DNA from: Deltaproteobacteria bacterium
GTDB taxonomy: Bacteria; Desulfobacterota; Syntrophia; Syntrophales; JAAYKM01
NCBI GenBank assembly: GCA_012522415.1
Contig: JAAYKM010000137.1
Location: 1-34,545 of the forward strand
DNA length: 34,545 nucleotides
Direction of reading: 5' to 3'
Both the position numbers and the translations under genes were made by a program. The notes under the pieces are model-generated. The model worked only from the letters and a program-made list of their open reading frames with translations. It made no database searches and had not been told where the DNA came from. This document shows positions 1 to 7,826 of the stretch, in pieces. Numbering within the stretch: position 1 is the first letter of the stretch; each line of letters begins with the position of its first letter.

Positions 1-755
1 GCCAAGGCCATGACCAGTTCTTCCATGGCGGCGTTGCCGGCCCGTTCTCCGATGCCGTTGATTGTGCATTCCACTTGACGGGCGCCGGCGCGAATCGCGG
101 CGAGGGAATTCGCGACGGCCAAGCCCAGGTCGTTGTGACAATGCACAGCGATGATTGCCTTGTGAATGTTTTTTACATGGGCGAAAAGATGAGCGATCAG
201 GCCGCCGAACTCTTCAGGAATGGCATAGCCGACCGTATCGGGGATATTGACCGTTTTGGCCCCTTCCGATATGACGGCTTCCACCATTTCACACAGGTAA
301 TCCCGGTCGGATCGGGTGGCATCCATGGGGGAGAATTCAACGTTATCCGTGTAGCCGCAGGCGTACCTCACCGCTTCCCGTGCCTCAAGCAACACCTGCT
401 TCCGGGATTTTTTCAGTTGGTATTTCAGGTGAATGTCCGACGAAGAGATAAAAGTGTGGATACGAGGGTTTGCGGCGTCTTTGATGGCCTCCCAGCATCG
501 GTCGATATCAAGCAGGTTCGTTCGCGCCAGTCCGGCAATCTGGGAACCGCGGATTTCGCGGGCAATCCGTTGTACCGAAGAAAAATCCCCTTCGGAGGCG
601 AGGGGAAAACCCGCCTCAATGATGTCGACACCCAACTTCTCCAACTGCTTGGCAAGACGGAGTTTTTCATCCGGATTCATGCTGCAGCCGGGAGACTGTT
701 CGCCATCTCTTAAGGTTGTATCGAAGATAAATACGGTATCGTTCCTTTCGCTCAT
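1..755 (-). CDS. leuA: 2-isopropylmalate synthase, N-terminal part (runs off window)
   Basis: Condenses acetyl-CoA with 2-oxoisovalerate in the first committed step of leucine synthesis, in the cytoplasm. 251 codons are visible; the rest of the TIM barrel and the C-terminal leucine-binding regulatory domain lie outside the window. Residues 13-23 carry the family signature [11 protein letters not shown] (catalytic Arg16, metal-binding Asp17), and HCHND at 205-209 supplies the two metal-binding histidines (His205, His207). [10 protein letters not shown] follows at 233-242. The start ATG (755) has GGAGAG at 759-764. GEQSPG and the AGFPLAS segment favour LeuA over citramalate or homocitrate synthase. 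Expression is very probably set by the attenuation leader directly upstream. Confidence 0.95.
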   Translation of the reverse strand, partial: MSERNDTVFIFDTTLRDGEQSPGCSMNPDEKLRLAKQLEKLGVDIIEAGFPLASEGDFSSVQRIAREIRGSQIAGLARTNLLDIDRCWEAIKDAANPRIHTFISSSDIHLKYQLKKSRKQVLLEAREAVRYACGYTDNVEFSPMDATRSDRDYLCEMVEAVISEGAKTVNIPDTVGYAIPEEFGGLIAHLFAHVKNIHKAIIAVHCHNDLGLAVANSLAAIRAGARQVECTINGIGERAGNAAMEELVMAL

Positions 756-773
756 AAGCTCTCCTTTCCATGG

Positions 774-811
774 AAACAAAAAGGCCATGGGACTGTACGC
801 CCATGGCCTTT
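774..811 (-). terminator. Attenuator terminator of the leuA leader
   Basis: On the minus strand a perfect 12-bp stem, AAAGGCCATGGG pairing with CCCATGGCCTTT, closes an 8-nt loop and runs into TTTTTGTTT. It lies between the leader peptide stop (833) and the leuA start (755), where an attenuator belongs. It should stop transcription unless a ribosome stalled on leader leucine codons favours another fold. Confidence 0.9.
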
Positions 812-832
812 AGGTTTGTCTGTCCGTTTTTC

Positions 833-952
833 CTATTGAACACCTAAAAACGACGGGCGGTGGATATGGCACAATAAGCGCAACAAGCCTATGCAAAGCA
901 GCAGGGAAAGGTAAATCGCATTAATCTGTGCCATTCCGCAAGTCATCTTCAT
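833..952 (-). CDS. leuL: Leucine-rich leader peptide of leuA (attenuation)
   Basis: A 39-codon ORF with AGGAG (957-961) four bases before its ATG. Nine of 39 residues are Leu (positions 15, 17, 18, 19, 23, 24, 26, 27, 36) and four are Ile, with eight of the leucines packed into residues 15-27. This is the layout of a ribosome-mediated attenuation leader: promoter, Leu-rich peptide, terminator, leuA. Two perfectly complementary 8-mers flank the leucine run (minus-strand ATGGCACA at 934-927 and TGTGCCAT at 873-866), so the codons sit inside a potential hairpin that a stalled ribosome would disturb. The symbol leuL is by function; no sequence similarity to enterobacterial LeuL is claimed. Confidence 0.85.
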   Translation of the reverse strand: MKMTCGMAQINAIYLSLLLCIGLLRLLCHIHRPSFLGVQ

Positions 953-977
953 GATGCTCCTGAAAAAGATAGGGCAA

Positions 978-1006
978 AAAATAGACTAAACCGGCCGTTA
1001 TGTCAA
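978..1006 (-). promoter_or_regulatory. Sigma-70 promoter of leuL-leuA
   Basis: On the minus strand TTGACA (1006-1001), a 17-nt spacer and TATTTT (983-978). Transcription would begin near 971, giving a short untranslated stretch before the leader peptide start at 952. Confidence 0.75.
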
Positions 1007-1219
1007 GTGTTTTATAGCCGCCCCCCTCCTGTTGTGTCCGGGAAAACGCAAGGTGGCATTTTTTAGGTGACCCTTCCATTGAACGTCCGTCGCTTCCCGT
1101 GATTGCTGGAGAGCTGAACCCAGCGAAGTACGGCTCTTTTATCCGCCATGTCTCCGAGGAGTCTGTTGTGGAGTGAAAAGAAAAAGGAGTGAGATGCGTG
1201 GTAAACCTGCTGGCAAGTC

Positions 1220-1256
1220 AAGGGGGGTTGTCGGGTGGGACAGCCCCCCTTTTTTT
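1220..1256 (+). terminator. Strong intrinsic terminator facing plus
   Basis: A 13-bp stem (1220-1232 with 1239-1251, one G-U pair) with loop GGGTGG is followed by a T run to 1256. Only the plus orientation has the U tract, although the hairpin also touches the stop codon of the minus-strand molybdoenzyme at 1255-1257. No convincing plus-strand gene precedes it between 1007 and 1219, so either it ends a small untranslated transcript or the hairpin also protects the 3' end of the minus-strand mRNA. Confidence 0.8.
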
Positions 1257-3327
1257 AGATTTTTTTGATCCGGCAGGCAAAATTGCGCATCAGGGCCGGA
1301 TAACCCGTTACGGGATCGTTCGGCTGGTTTTTTGCCAGGACATTTCCATTGTGCGTTCCCTCCCAGCCGTGGGCGATACCGATCACACCGGGCTTTATGT
1401 CTTCGGTTAGAAACGCTTTCAGCCGAATTGACTTGTCGGGTGTTTCTACATATACTTCTTCTCCGTCAGTAATGCCAAGGGATGCGGCGTCCTGGGGATG
1501 CACCTCCACTCGGGGATTCGGTTCCATCCGCCTGAGTTCCTGAATGCTCCTGAATTGCCAGCCGACATAATAAGGACTTCTCATGCCCGTAACGGCGGTT
1601 AGAGGATAGTTTCGTGTCAGGTCGGGGCAAACCGAAGAATCCTGAGGGCTTGCTACATAGGTTGGCAACGGTTCGTAGCCGGCATCTTGCAAGGTTGCGG
1701 AATAGAGTTCGATTTTCCCGGAAGGCGTTCGAATCTTGCCGGTCATGCTATGAGCCCGTTCACCGAACCACATGCCTGAAGGATGTTCTTCTTCCAGTTG
1801 CCTGCGCGTGATACCGCTTGGCTGCAGCAACAAATCCACCATCTCTTCGTCCGTTTGCCAGGGGAAATATTCATCATAACCCATCCGACGTCCGAGTTCG
1901 GCGAAATACTTCCAGTCCGGCCAGCATTCACCGGGAGGATCTATGATCCTGCGGTTCAGGAGGCAATACGGCATTCCTCCGGTTAGCCCATAATTCATGG
2001 CCACGCCGAGGCGCTCGGGATTGGCCGAGGCTGGGAGAACGAAATGGGCGAGCTTTGCCGTTTGTGTCATGAAAAGATCCATAACGACGAGGAGGTCCAA
2101 CTTTGCCATAGCCTGGGTAAAGAGGTCTGAATCGGGCCAGGCGGCGACCATGTTGCTGCCATGAACCAGCATGGCCCTGACGGGATAAGGATTTTCATTG
2201 AGGATGGCTTCCGGCAGGTCCATTTGCCGGCCATAGGGCGATGTCATGCCCCAGAACCCATGGAAAATCGGATAATTCTTGCAGCCGATAGGGACCTGCC
2301 CTTTATAGCCATCGACAAGCCTCAAGTCGGGCATCCGCATGAAGGGATTCTGGCACCAGCCTCCGGGTTTGTTGATGTTGCCCGTGATGGCTTGGAGAAT
2401 AGCCATGGCGCGATTGGTCTGGAATCCGTTGATATGCTGATCCAGAGAACAGATCCCCGCTTCGATGCAGGTGCTTTTCGCACAGGCGAAAATACGGCTG
2501 ATATGGCAGATATCTTCCGCCGCGACCTCACAGATCTCGGCGGCCCATTCCGGTGTGCAAGAAGCCACGTGGGCGCTCAATTTTTCAAAACCGGTTGTAT
2601 AATGATCTATAAAATCCATGTCATAAAGCCGTTCCCGAATGATGACATGGATCATGGCCAGGGCCAGGGCCGCATCCGTACCGGGCTTGATCTGAAGATA
2701 CAGACCCTTCCTTGCCAGGGGGACACGTTTGGGATCAATGACAACAAGCCGTAGCCCCCTGTCCAGGAGTTTGTTGATCCGGGCGGACAGAGGCGGTTCC
2801 GTTGCATCCGGGTTATGCCCCCAGAGGATGATGCATTCGGTATTGTCCGGATCGGAAAGCGGATACATGCCGAAGGTCATCTGCCGGGCCATGATACGGG
2901 ATCGGAAACAGTGTGCCTCGATAGAGAAAAAATTAGGCGTGCCGAATGCGCCCCGCCACCGCTGGGCGAAAGCTGAGATCTGAAAATCTTCTGCTCCCTT
3001 GGACCCGATGGAAAGGCCTACCGCCCGAGCGCCGTGTTCTGCCTTGATGGCCTGCAGTCTTGTCGCAATTTCATCCAGCGCTTCGCTCCAGCTTATCCGG
3101 TCAAATCCCCCGGCGCTGTTTCTTCGCAGGGGATATTTGAGACGGTCCGGGGCGTAAACATATTCAGGAAGCCGGTAGCCCCGGTGACAGAGAACGCCCC
3201 GGCTGAACGGGTGTTCCTTCATCCCCTCCACCTTAACGAGCTTTCCGTCCCTGACATGTGCATCGATCCCGCATACCTGAAAACATAACATACAGACTGT
3301 TTTATAGATTTCCATACCTTCACCCAT
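1255..3327 (-). CDS. Molybdopterin (bis-MGD) oxidoreductase, formate dehydrogenase/thiosulfate reductase-like
   Basis: A 690-residue catalytic subunit of the DMSO reductase superfamily. The N-terminus has a [4Fe-4S] motif, Cys12-x2-Cys15-x3-Cys19-x27-Cys47, followed by RGYRLPEYVYAPDRL, where the cofactor domains begin. The segment EAHCFRSR (about residues 137-144) puts a Cys where the Mo/W ligand is expected, as in formate dehydrogenase and polysulfide reductase types. The C-terminal end fits a molybdopterin dinucleotide-binding domain (GHEW-like segment GWEGTHNGNV). There is no twin-arginine signal, so it should be cytoplasmic. The start at 3327 has GGAGG eight bases upstream and overlaps the upstream gene by 8 nt, indicating translational coupling. 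The substrate is unknown; the OYE-GltD partner suggests flavin-linked electron exchange (inference). Confidence 0.85.
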   Translation of the reverse strand: MGEGMEIYKTVCMLCFQVCGIDAHVRDGKLVKVEGMKEHPFSRGVLCHRGYRLPEYVYAPDRLKYPLRRNSAGGFDRISWSEALDEIATRLQAIKAEHGARAVGLSIGSKGAEDFQISAFAQRWRGAFGTPNFFSIEAHCFRSRIMARQMTFGMYPLSDPDNTECIILWGHNPDATEPPLSARINKLLDRGLRLVVIDPKRVPLARKGLYLQIKPGTDAALALAMIHVIIRERLYDMDFIDHYTTGFEKLSAHVASCTPEWAAEICEVAAEDICHISRIFACAKSTCIEAGICSLDQHINGFQTNRAMAILQAITGNINKPGGWCQNPFMRMPDLRLVDGYKGQVPIGCKNYPIFHGFWGMTSPYGRQMDLPEAILNENPYPVRAMLVHGSNMVAAWPDSDLFTQAMAKLDLLVVMDLFMTQTAKLAHFVLPASANPERLGVAMNYGLTGGMPYCLLNRRIIDPPGECWPDWKYFAELGRRMGYDEYFPWQTDEEMVDLLLQPSGITRRQLEEEHPSGMWFGERAHSMTGKIRTPSGKIELYSATLQDAGYEPLPTYVASPQDSSVCPDLTRNYPLTAVTGMRSPYYVGWQFRSIQELRRMEPNPRVEVHPQDAASLGITDGEEVYVETPDKSIRLKAFLTEDIKPGVIGIAHGWEGTHNGNVLAKNQPNDPVTGYPALMRNFACRIKKI

Positions 3328-5944
3328 CGTTTTGACCTCCCTGATTACATGACGATTTCGAGGATCCTTCTTTTCTGGGAAACAAACCGCACTGCAGGCA
3401 CCGGTCGGCCTCCATCAGTGCTTCCCGTTCTCCCAGGCTCGCTTCCACTTCTGGGAACCCAACCAGACGCTTAGATACGGGAAGGGTCCTGGGAGACACC
3501 CGCCGACGTTTTTTGAAATGATTCATGTCGATCGATTCCCAACCGATGGTCGGTGCTTCGCCAGCTCCCGGAGCCGGAGGCGGTTCTTCGCTGAGATGGC
3601 TGTGAATGGCAAATGCGGCCCGGCGGCCGTCCGCCAAGGCTTCTATGACGGAGGCCGGTCCTCGGACCAGATCGCCTCCGGCAAAAACACCCTCGATTTC
3701 CGTGGCAAGCGTTTGTGAATTCACTGCCAGAGGTTGGTCCGACGGCAAAACCTGGAAATCTGAAGCCAAGGGCGACAGATCAGGCCGCTGCCCGACGGCG
3801 ACGATGGCCATGCCCGCCTGGACAAAAAATTCTGACCCGGAAAGCGTCACCGGTTGTGGGCGGCCGCTTTTATCGGGAGCCCCTGGCTCCGCTTTCAGGC
3901 ATTCAATGCCCATTATTTTCCCATTTTTCGATATAAATCGCTTGGGTATTGCCCTGCAGATGAACTTTACCCCTTCCCTTTCCGCTTCTGCAACTTCTTC
4001 CGCTATGGCCGGCATGTCTTCTCTTGAACGGCGGTAAAGCACCGTAACCGATTTCACCCCCAGGCGGAGGGCGCTGCGGGCCGCATCGATGGCGGTATTG
4101 CCGCCACCGATCACCGCGATAGGGTCTTCGACAAGGGCCGACTTGCCGAGATTGATGTCTTTCAACCAGGATAAGCCGTCCACAATGCCTGCCATATCGG
4201 CCCCCTCGATTTCCAGGGGGATACTTTCCTGTGCCCCCATAGCAAGGAAAACAGCGTTGTATCCCTGATTGAACAGGTCATTTATGGAAAGCCCGGCTCC
4301 TCCGATCGGCTGGTTCAGTTTGATTTCGAATCCATAGTGCTGCAGATAGGCGATCTCCCGGCGTAGGATTTCACGGGGCAGACGGTACGCCGGGATACCC
4401 CAGGCGAGCATGCCTCCAGGCACTTCACCCGCTTCGAACACGGTGACGCCGTATCCAAGGCGGGACAGATAAAAGGCGGCGCTGAGTCCGGCCGGCCCGG
4501 CACCGGCAACCGCCACCCGCTGAGGCTTGGCGGGCCTGACTTTTTCAGCAGGCGGTTCCGATCTGTCTCGTCGCCCATCGGCGACAAATCGTTTCAGAAC
4601 GTTGATGGCCACAGGGGCGCCATCAAAATGGTTGCGATTGCACGCTTTTTCGCAGAAGCGGGGACAGACGCGACCGATGACCATGGGAAGCGGAACCTTG
4701 TTGTGAATCAGGTCAAGGGCCTGTTCGTAATGACCCTGGACGATGCAGTCCATGTATCCGCGGATATCCACATGCGCAGGGCAGGCGTCCTGGCAGGGAG
4801 GGACCAGGAGCCACGGCGAAGGAGCGTTGAGAAGTCCTTCAGGCCACTGGATGCAAGTTACCGGTTCATAGCGTTCATCGGCCTCGCTGCAAAAACCGCA
4901 GGCTGCACACATTACAATGGTGTCTTCACGATTCTCCCTGGCTTTAACGGGCCAGTCGGGATCACACAGGAGGGTGCGGGCCATGCCGATGATATCAGCC
5001 CGTTCTTGGTTTAGAATTGACTCCGCCAGGTCCGGCCTGCGAATTTTTCCGGCTGTGACAACCGGGATGCCATACCCTGCCTGTCGCAATGTCCTTCGAA
5101 TGCCCTCGGCCAGATAAACTTGGGGTCCATCAGGATGCCACCACCGGGGGCTCATGCGGTGTCCGCTGTATCCGGTTCCGGCAAACGGCGGGAAGCCCTC
5201 AGGGGGGGGTGGTGCGTCTTCAAACCGTTCTCCCGCTGAAACACTGATGTAATCAACCCCTTCGTTCGCCAGCCGAAGAGCCACCCGGGTGCTCTGTGAG
5301 AGGGTGTTCCCTTCCAGGGTAAATTCCTCGCCGTTTATTCGTATTCCGACGGGGTAATCTGCCACGGCCTCCCTTACGGCGAGCACCACGTCGGAGGGTA
5401 GCCTGATGCGTCCCTCGAAATCTCCTCCGTAATCATCGGGGCGTTTGTTTCCCAAGGAAAGAAAGGAAGCCAGGGTGGTAAAGTGAGCCATGTGAATTTC
5501 AACGAAATCAAAATCCGCATTCTTTGCCCTCCACGCCCCTCCGGCAAACTGTTGCGGGATGCCTGCGATTTCTTCAGGTGTCAGGTCTTGTACTTTCTGA
5601 CGCCAGCCGCTGCGGGAGAGCTTAAGAAAATGCATGATCTGTAGACCGATCTTTATGTCCGGGTTGACCTCACGGATGGATGCAACAAAGGATTTCAACT
5701 CGTCCACAAGCCGGTCATCACTGACGCGAAAATTAAAGGAGCTCCGCGAGGGGAGCACCACGGCGGCTTCCACCACCATCGCCCCCAGTCCGCCCGCGGC
5801 CATCCTTTGGTATCGTGCTGTGACCTGTGGGGTCACATGGCCGTCCTCTGAGGCCAGGCGCGTGACGGCTGCCGTCGACATGATCCGGTTTGTCAGTTGA
5901 CAATTCCTTATTCTAATGGGGGTAAACAAGTTTGGATACTTCAA
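3320..5944 (-). CDS. Old yellow enzyme fused to GltD-like Fe-S/FAD/NAD(P) reductase
   Basis: An 874-residue fusion. Residues 1 to about 340 form an OYE-type FMN barrel (start MKYPNLFTPIRI; HMAHFTTLASFL, then NKRPDDYGG). Four cysteines, Cys346-x2-Cys349-x2-Cys352-x11-Cys364, follow, like the [4Fe-4S] site of 2,4-dienoyl-CoA and enoate reductases but one residue shorter in the third gap. From about 384 a GltD/NfnB-type module begins: CQDACPAH, then VCPRFCEKAC, GAGPAG near 481-486 for FAD, and GGGNTAIDAA for NAD(P)H. It ends with RCLQCGLF. The likely job is NAD(P)H-driven reduction of an activated double bond; the substrate is unknown. I moved the start from the longer ORF (TTG at 5986) to TTG 5944, which has GGAGG at 5951-5955 and gives a typical OYE N-terminus. 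Confidence 0.88.
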   Translation of the reverse strand: MKYPNLFTPIRIRNCQLTNRIMSTAAVTRLASEDGHVTPQVTARYQRMAAGGLGAMVVEAAVVLPSRSSFNFRVSDDRLVDELKSFVASIREVNPDIKIGLQIMHFLKLSRSGWRQKVQDLTPEEIAGIPQQFAGGAWRAKNADFDFVEIHMAHFTTLASFLSLGNKRPDDYGGDFEGRIRLPSDVVLAVREAVADYPVGIRINGEEFTLEGNTLSQSTRVALRLANEGVDYISVSAGERFEDAPPPPEGFPPFAGTGYSGHRMSPRWWHPDGPQVYLAEGIRRTLRQAGYGIPVVTAGKIRRPDLAESILNQERADIIGMARTLLCDPDWPVKARENREDTIVMCAACGFCSEADERYEPVTCIQWPEGLLNAPSPWLLVPPCQDACPAHVDIRGYMDCIVQGHYEQALDLIHNKVPLPMVIGRVCPRFCEKACNRNHFDGAPVAINVLKRFVADGRRDRSEPPAEKVRPAKPQRVAVAGAGPAGLSAAFYLSRLGYGVTVFEAGEVPGGMLAWGIPAYRLPREILRREIAYLQHYGFEIKLNQPIGGAGLSINDLFNQGYNAVFLAMGAQESIPLEIEGADMAGIVDGLSWLKDINLGKSALVEDPIAVIGGGNTAIDAARSALRLGVKSVTVLYRRSREDMPAIAEEVAEAEREGVKFICRAIPKRFISKNGKIMGIECLKAEPGAPDKSGRPQPVTLSGSEFFVQAGMAIVAVGQRPDLSPLASDFQVLPSDQPLAVNSQTLATEIEGVFAGGDLVRGPASVIEALADGRRAAFAIHSHLSEEPPPAPGAGEAPTIGWESIDMNHFKKRRRVSPRTLPVSKRLVGFPEVEASLGEREALMEADRCLQCGLFPRKEGSSKSSCNQGGQNDG

Positions 5945-6016
5945 GGAAAACCTCCAGATAGCGCTATCAATATCGTTTTCCGTCAAGGGACACGGATATG
6001 GTTAGCCTGTTAATAA

Positions 6017-6045
6017 TTAATACATTAAGTATATTTTCATGTCAA
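6017..6045 (-). promoter_or_regulatory. Promoter of the OYE-GltD operon with an embedded palindrome
   Basis: On the minus strand TTGACA (6045-6040), a 17-nt spacer and TATTAA (6022-6017). The spacer contains the inverted repeat ATAC-N5-GTAT (6020-6032), and a second AT-rich palindrome, TTAATAATTAA (6010-6020), overlaps the -10. The positions would let a bound dimer block RNA polymerase. The divergent MarR gene is the obvious candidate (inference). Confidence 0.6.
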
Positions 6046-6168
6046 GCATTTTCTGTTCATTCCGGATGTTTGTGTGCGTTGATCTGAAGGGTATCCTTTC
6101 ATGAATGCCGAAAAAAAAAAGATACTATGATCGGATTACAGCCCGGCTCATTCGTCGGAGAAGATGCT

Positions 6169-6198
6169 TTGACTTTTTGCGGGGGCCTTCAGTATATT
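6169..6198 (+). promoter_or_regulatory. Sigma-70 promoter of the marR gene
   Basis: TTGACT (6169-6174), an 18-nt spacer and TATATT (6193-6198). It places the transcript start after the TTG at 6197 and so rules that codon out as the MarR start. Confidence 0.55.
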
Positions 6199-6229
6199 GA
6201 TCAGGGCAAAACGAATTATCCCAATTGAG

Positions 6230-6694
6230 ATGGCTATGGCAAAATCAGATTATAAAAACGATGCCAGTCCAAATGAAAAATTGATGCTGACGATTGTCCG
6301 GCTCTCGGAACAATACAAGAAAGACTGTTCCTTGATATTCAGCCGTTACGGATTGACTTTTCCTCAGTATAACGTGCTTCGGATTCTGGATGGTTCTGAA
6401 AATAAAAGGAATACCATCTCGCGGGTGGGTAAGTTGATGCTCGTTTCGGGTGCCAATATGACCGGCATCGCCAAAAGACTGGAACGGGACGGCTTTCTTG
6501 TCCGTAGGGGTGTTCCGGAAGATGCGAGAATTGCGTTTCTGGAGATCACCACGAAAGGAAAACAAACCCTGGCAACCATTGCCACCCATCGTGATGCCCT
6601 GATCGATCATTATCTTTCCGATTATGATGAGGAAACCAGACAGAGACTTCGATCCATCTTACGTGATTGCCTGAGAAAAGTGACAGACAGGTGA
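6230..6694 (+). CDS. MarR-family transcriptional regulator
   Basis: 154 residues, the usual MarR length. The winged helix is visible as FPQYNVLRIL, then an HTH region around ISRVGKLMLVSGANMTGIAKRL and the wing with the acidic DAR motif (GVPEDARIAFLEIT), followed by a C-terminal dimerisation helix. Such proteins bind palindromes as dimers and are released by small, often phenolic or acyl, ligands. The gene is divergent from the OYE-GltD/molybdoenzyme operon, whose promoter holds a palindrome, so that operon is the likely target and its substrate or product a possible ligand (inference). The start ATG 6230 is chosen because the longer TTG start falls in the promoter -10; ATG 6236 is also possible. 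No strong ribosome binding site is visible. Confidence 0.9.
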   Translation: MAMAKSDYKNDASPNEKLMLTIVRLSEQYKKDCSLIFSRYGLTFPQYNVLRILDGSENKRNTISRVGKLMLVSGANMTGIAKRLERDGFLVRRGVPEDARIAFLEITTKGKQTLATIATHRDALIDHYLSDYDEETRQRLRSILRDCLRKVTDR

Positions 6695-6848
6695 TTGTCA
6701 TGACTGGTGTGGCAGGGGAGCCCGTTTGCCAAAAAGCGAAAGCTGCGAGAAAAAACTTGCTTTCCCGTTGCCGTATCGTTACCGAAGGGCGTATCAGGAG
6801 ATACGGGTGAAACGTATTTTCAACATGACAAAACAGGAGGACGGGAAT

Positions 6849-7499
6849 ATGAAGAAGACACTGATAGTGGGGGGATTGTGCTTTTCGATGATGATCGGAT
6901 GTGCCGCGCCCCAGACAAACACACAGAAAGGTGCCGTTTACGGGGCCGCCGGTGGGGCCGTGGCGGGTGCGGTTGCAGGACAGGTGATTGGGCGCGATAC
7001 GAAGGGAACTTTGATCGGTGCGGCTATTGGTGCCGCAGTGGGGGGAGTGGGCGGGGCCGCCGTCGGGAGAATGATGGACAATCAGGAAAGGGCCATGCGC
7101 GATGCAATGGCTGAATCCGAAGCGGCACAAATTTCGCGGGAAGGGAATATGCTTGCCGTGACCTTCAAAGGGGATGTGACGTTTGACACCGATTCAGATG
7201 TCGTCCGACTGGGACTGCTTTCCGAGATCGACCGGGTCGCGGGAGTCATGAGGTCATATCCCGATACCTACATCCGGGTGGAAGGGCATACAGACAGTGT
7301 GGGATCTGAGGAATACAACATGGGTCTGTCCATGCGGCGGGCCAATGCGGTGAAAATTTTGCTGGTACAGAGGGGCATTACGGAAAACCGCATCGAGGCG
7401 GTGGGATTTGGAGAAGATTTGCCGGTTGCCACCAACGATACCGAAGCGGGTCGTCAAAAAAACCGGAGAGTCGAGATCAAGATCGTCCCGAAATCCTAG
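6849..7499 (+). CDS. OmpA-family lipoprotein with glycine-zipper segment
   Basis: 216 residues. A lipoprotein signal peptide ends in the lipobox MIGC, with the lipidated Cys at 18. Residues about 26-75 are a glycine zipper rich in GAxxGAxxG repeats that can insert into or pack on a membrane. Residues about 105-214 are an OmpA-like peptidoglycan-binding domain (DVTFDTDSDVV, VEGHTDSVGSEEYN, then RRANAV and the NRRVEI end). It probably sits in the outer membrane and ties it to the cell wall, like YiaD/Pal-type proteins. The start ATG 6849 has AGGAGG eight bases upstream. It is a single transcription unit with a terminator at 7581. Confidence 0.92.
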   Translation: MKKTLIVGGLCFSMMIGCAAPQTNTQKGAVYGAAGGAVAGAVAGQVIGRDTKGTLIGAAIGAAVGGVGGAAVGRMMDNQERAMRDAMAESEAAQISREGNMLAVTFKGDVTFDTDSDVVRLGLLSEIDRVAGVMRSYPDTYIRVEGHTDSVGSEEYNMGLSMRRANAVKILLVQRGITENRIEAVGFGEDLPVATNDTEAGRQKNRRVEIKIVPKS

Positions 7500-7580
7500 T
7501 GGAAAGATCCACCACCCGGCGAATTCCATGAAAACGGCGTTGCACGGATCTTCATGAATTGAGTGCGAAAAAACATTTAA

Positions 7581-7617
7581 GCTCGATCCCCACGTAGCGA
7601 TGGGGATCGAGCCTTTT
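7581..7617 (+). terminator. Intrinsic terminator after the OmpA-type lipoprotein gene
   Basis: A perfect 12-bp stem, GCTCGATCCCCA (7581-7592) with TGGGGATCGAGC (7601-7612), an 8-nt loop and a short T stretch. The rest of the 7500-7826 gap shows no gene. Confidence 0.8.
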
Positions 7618-7826
7618 CCCTAGACAAATCCCTACCTTTACGCCATCGTCTTTTCAAAATTATTTGTTATAAAGCCCATCGGAAGGTCTGTACAATAGAC
7701 TTCGCTGATATGGCAGGAAGCGTCATAATCGCTTGCTGGAGGGAGAACGCGATACACCGGTTGCAAATATCATTTTCACTTGAGGTCTGACAAAACGTCC
7801 TGCATCGATTCGGAGGAGTGAAAGGT

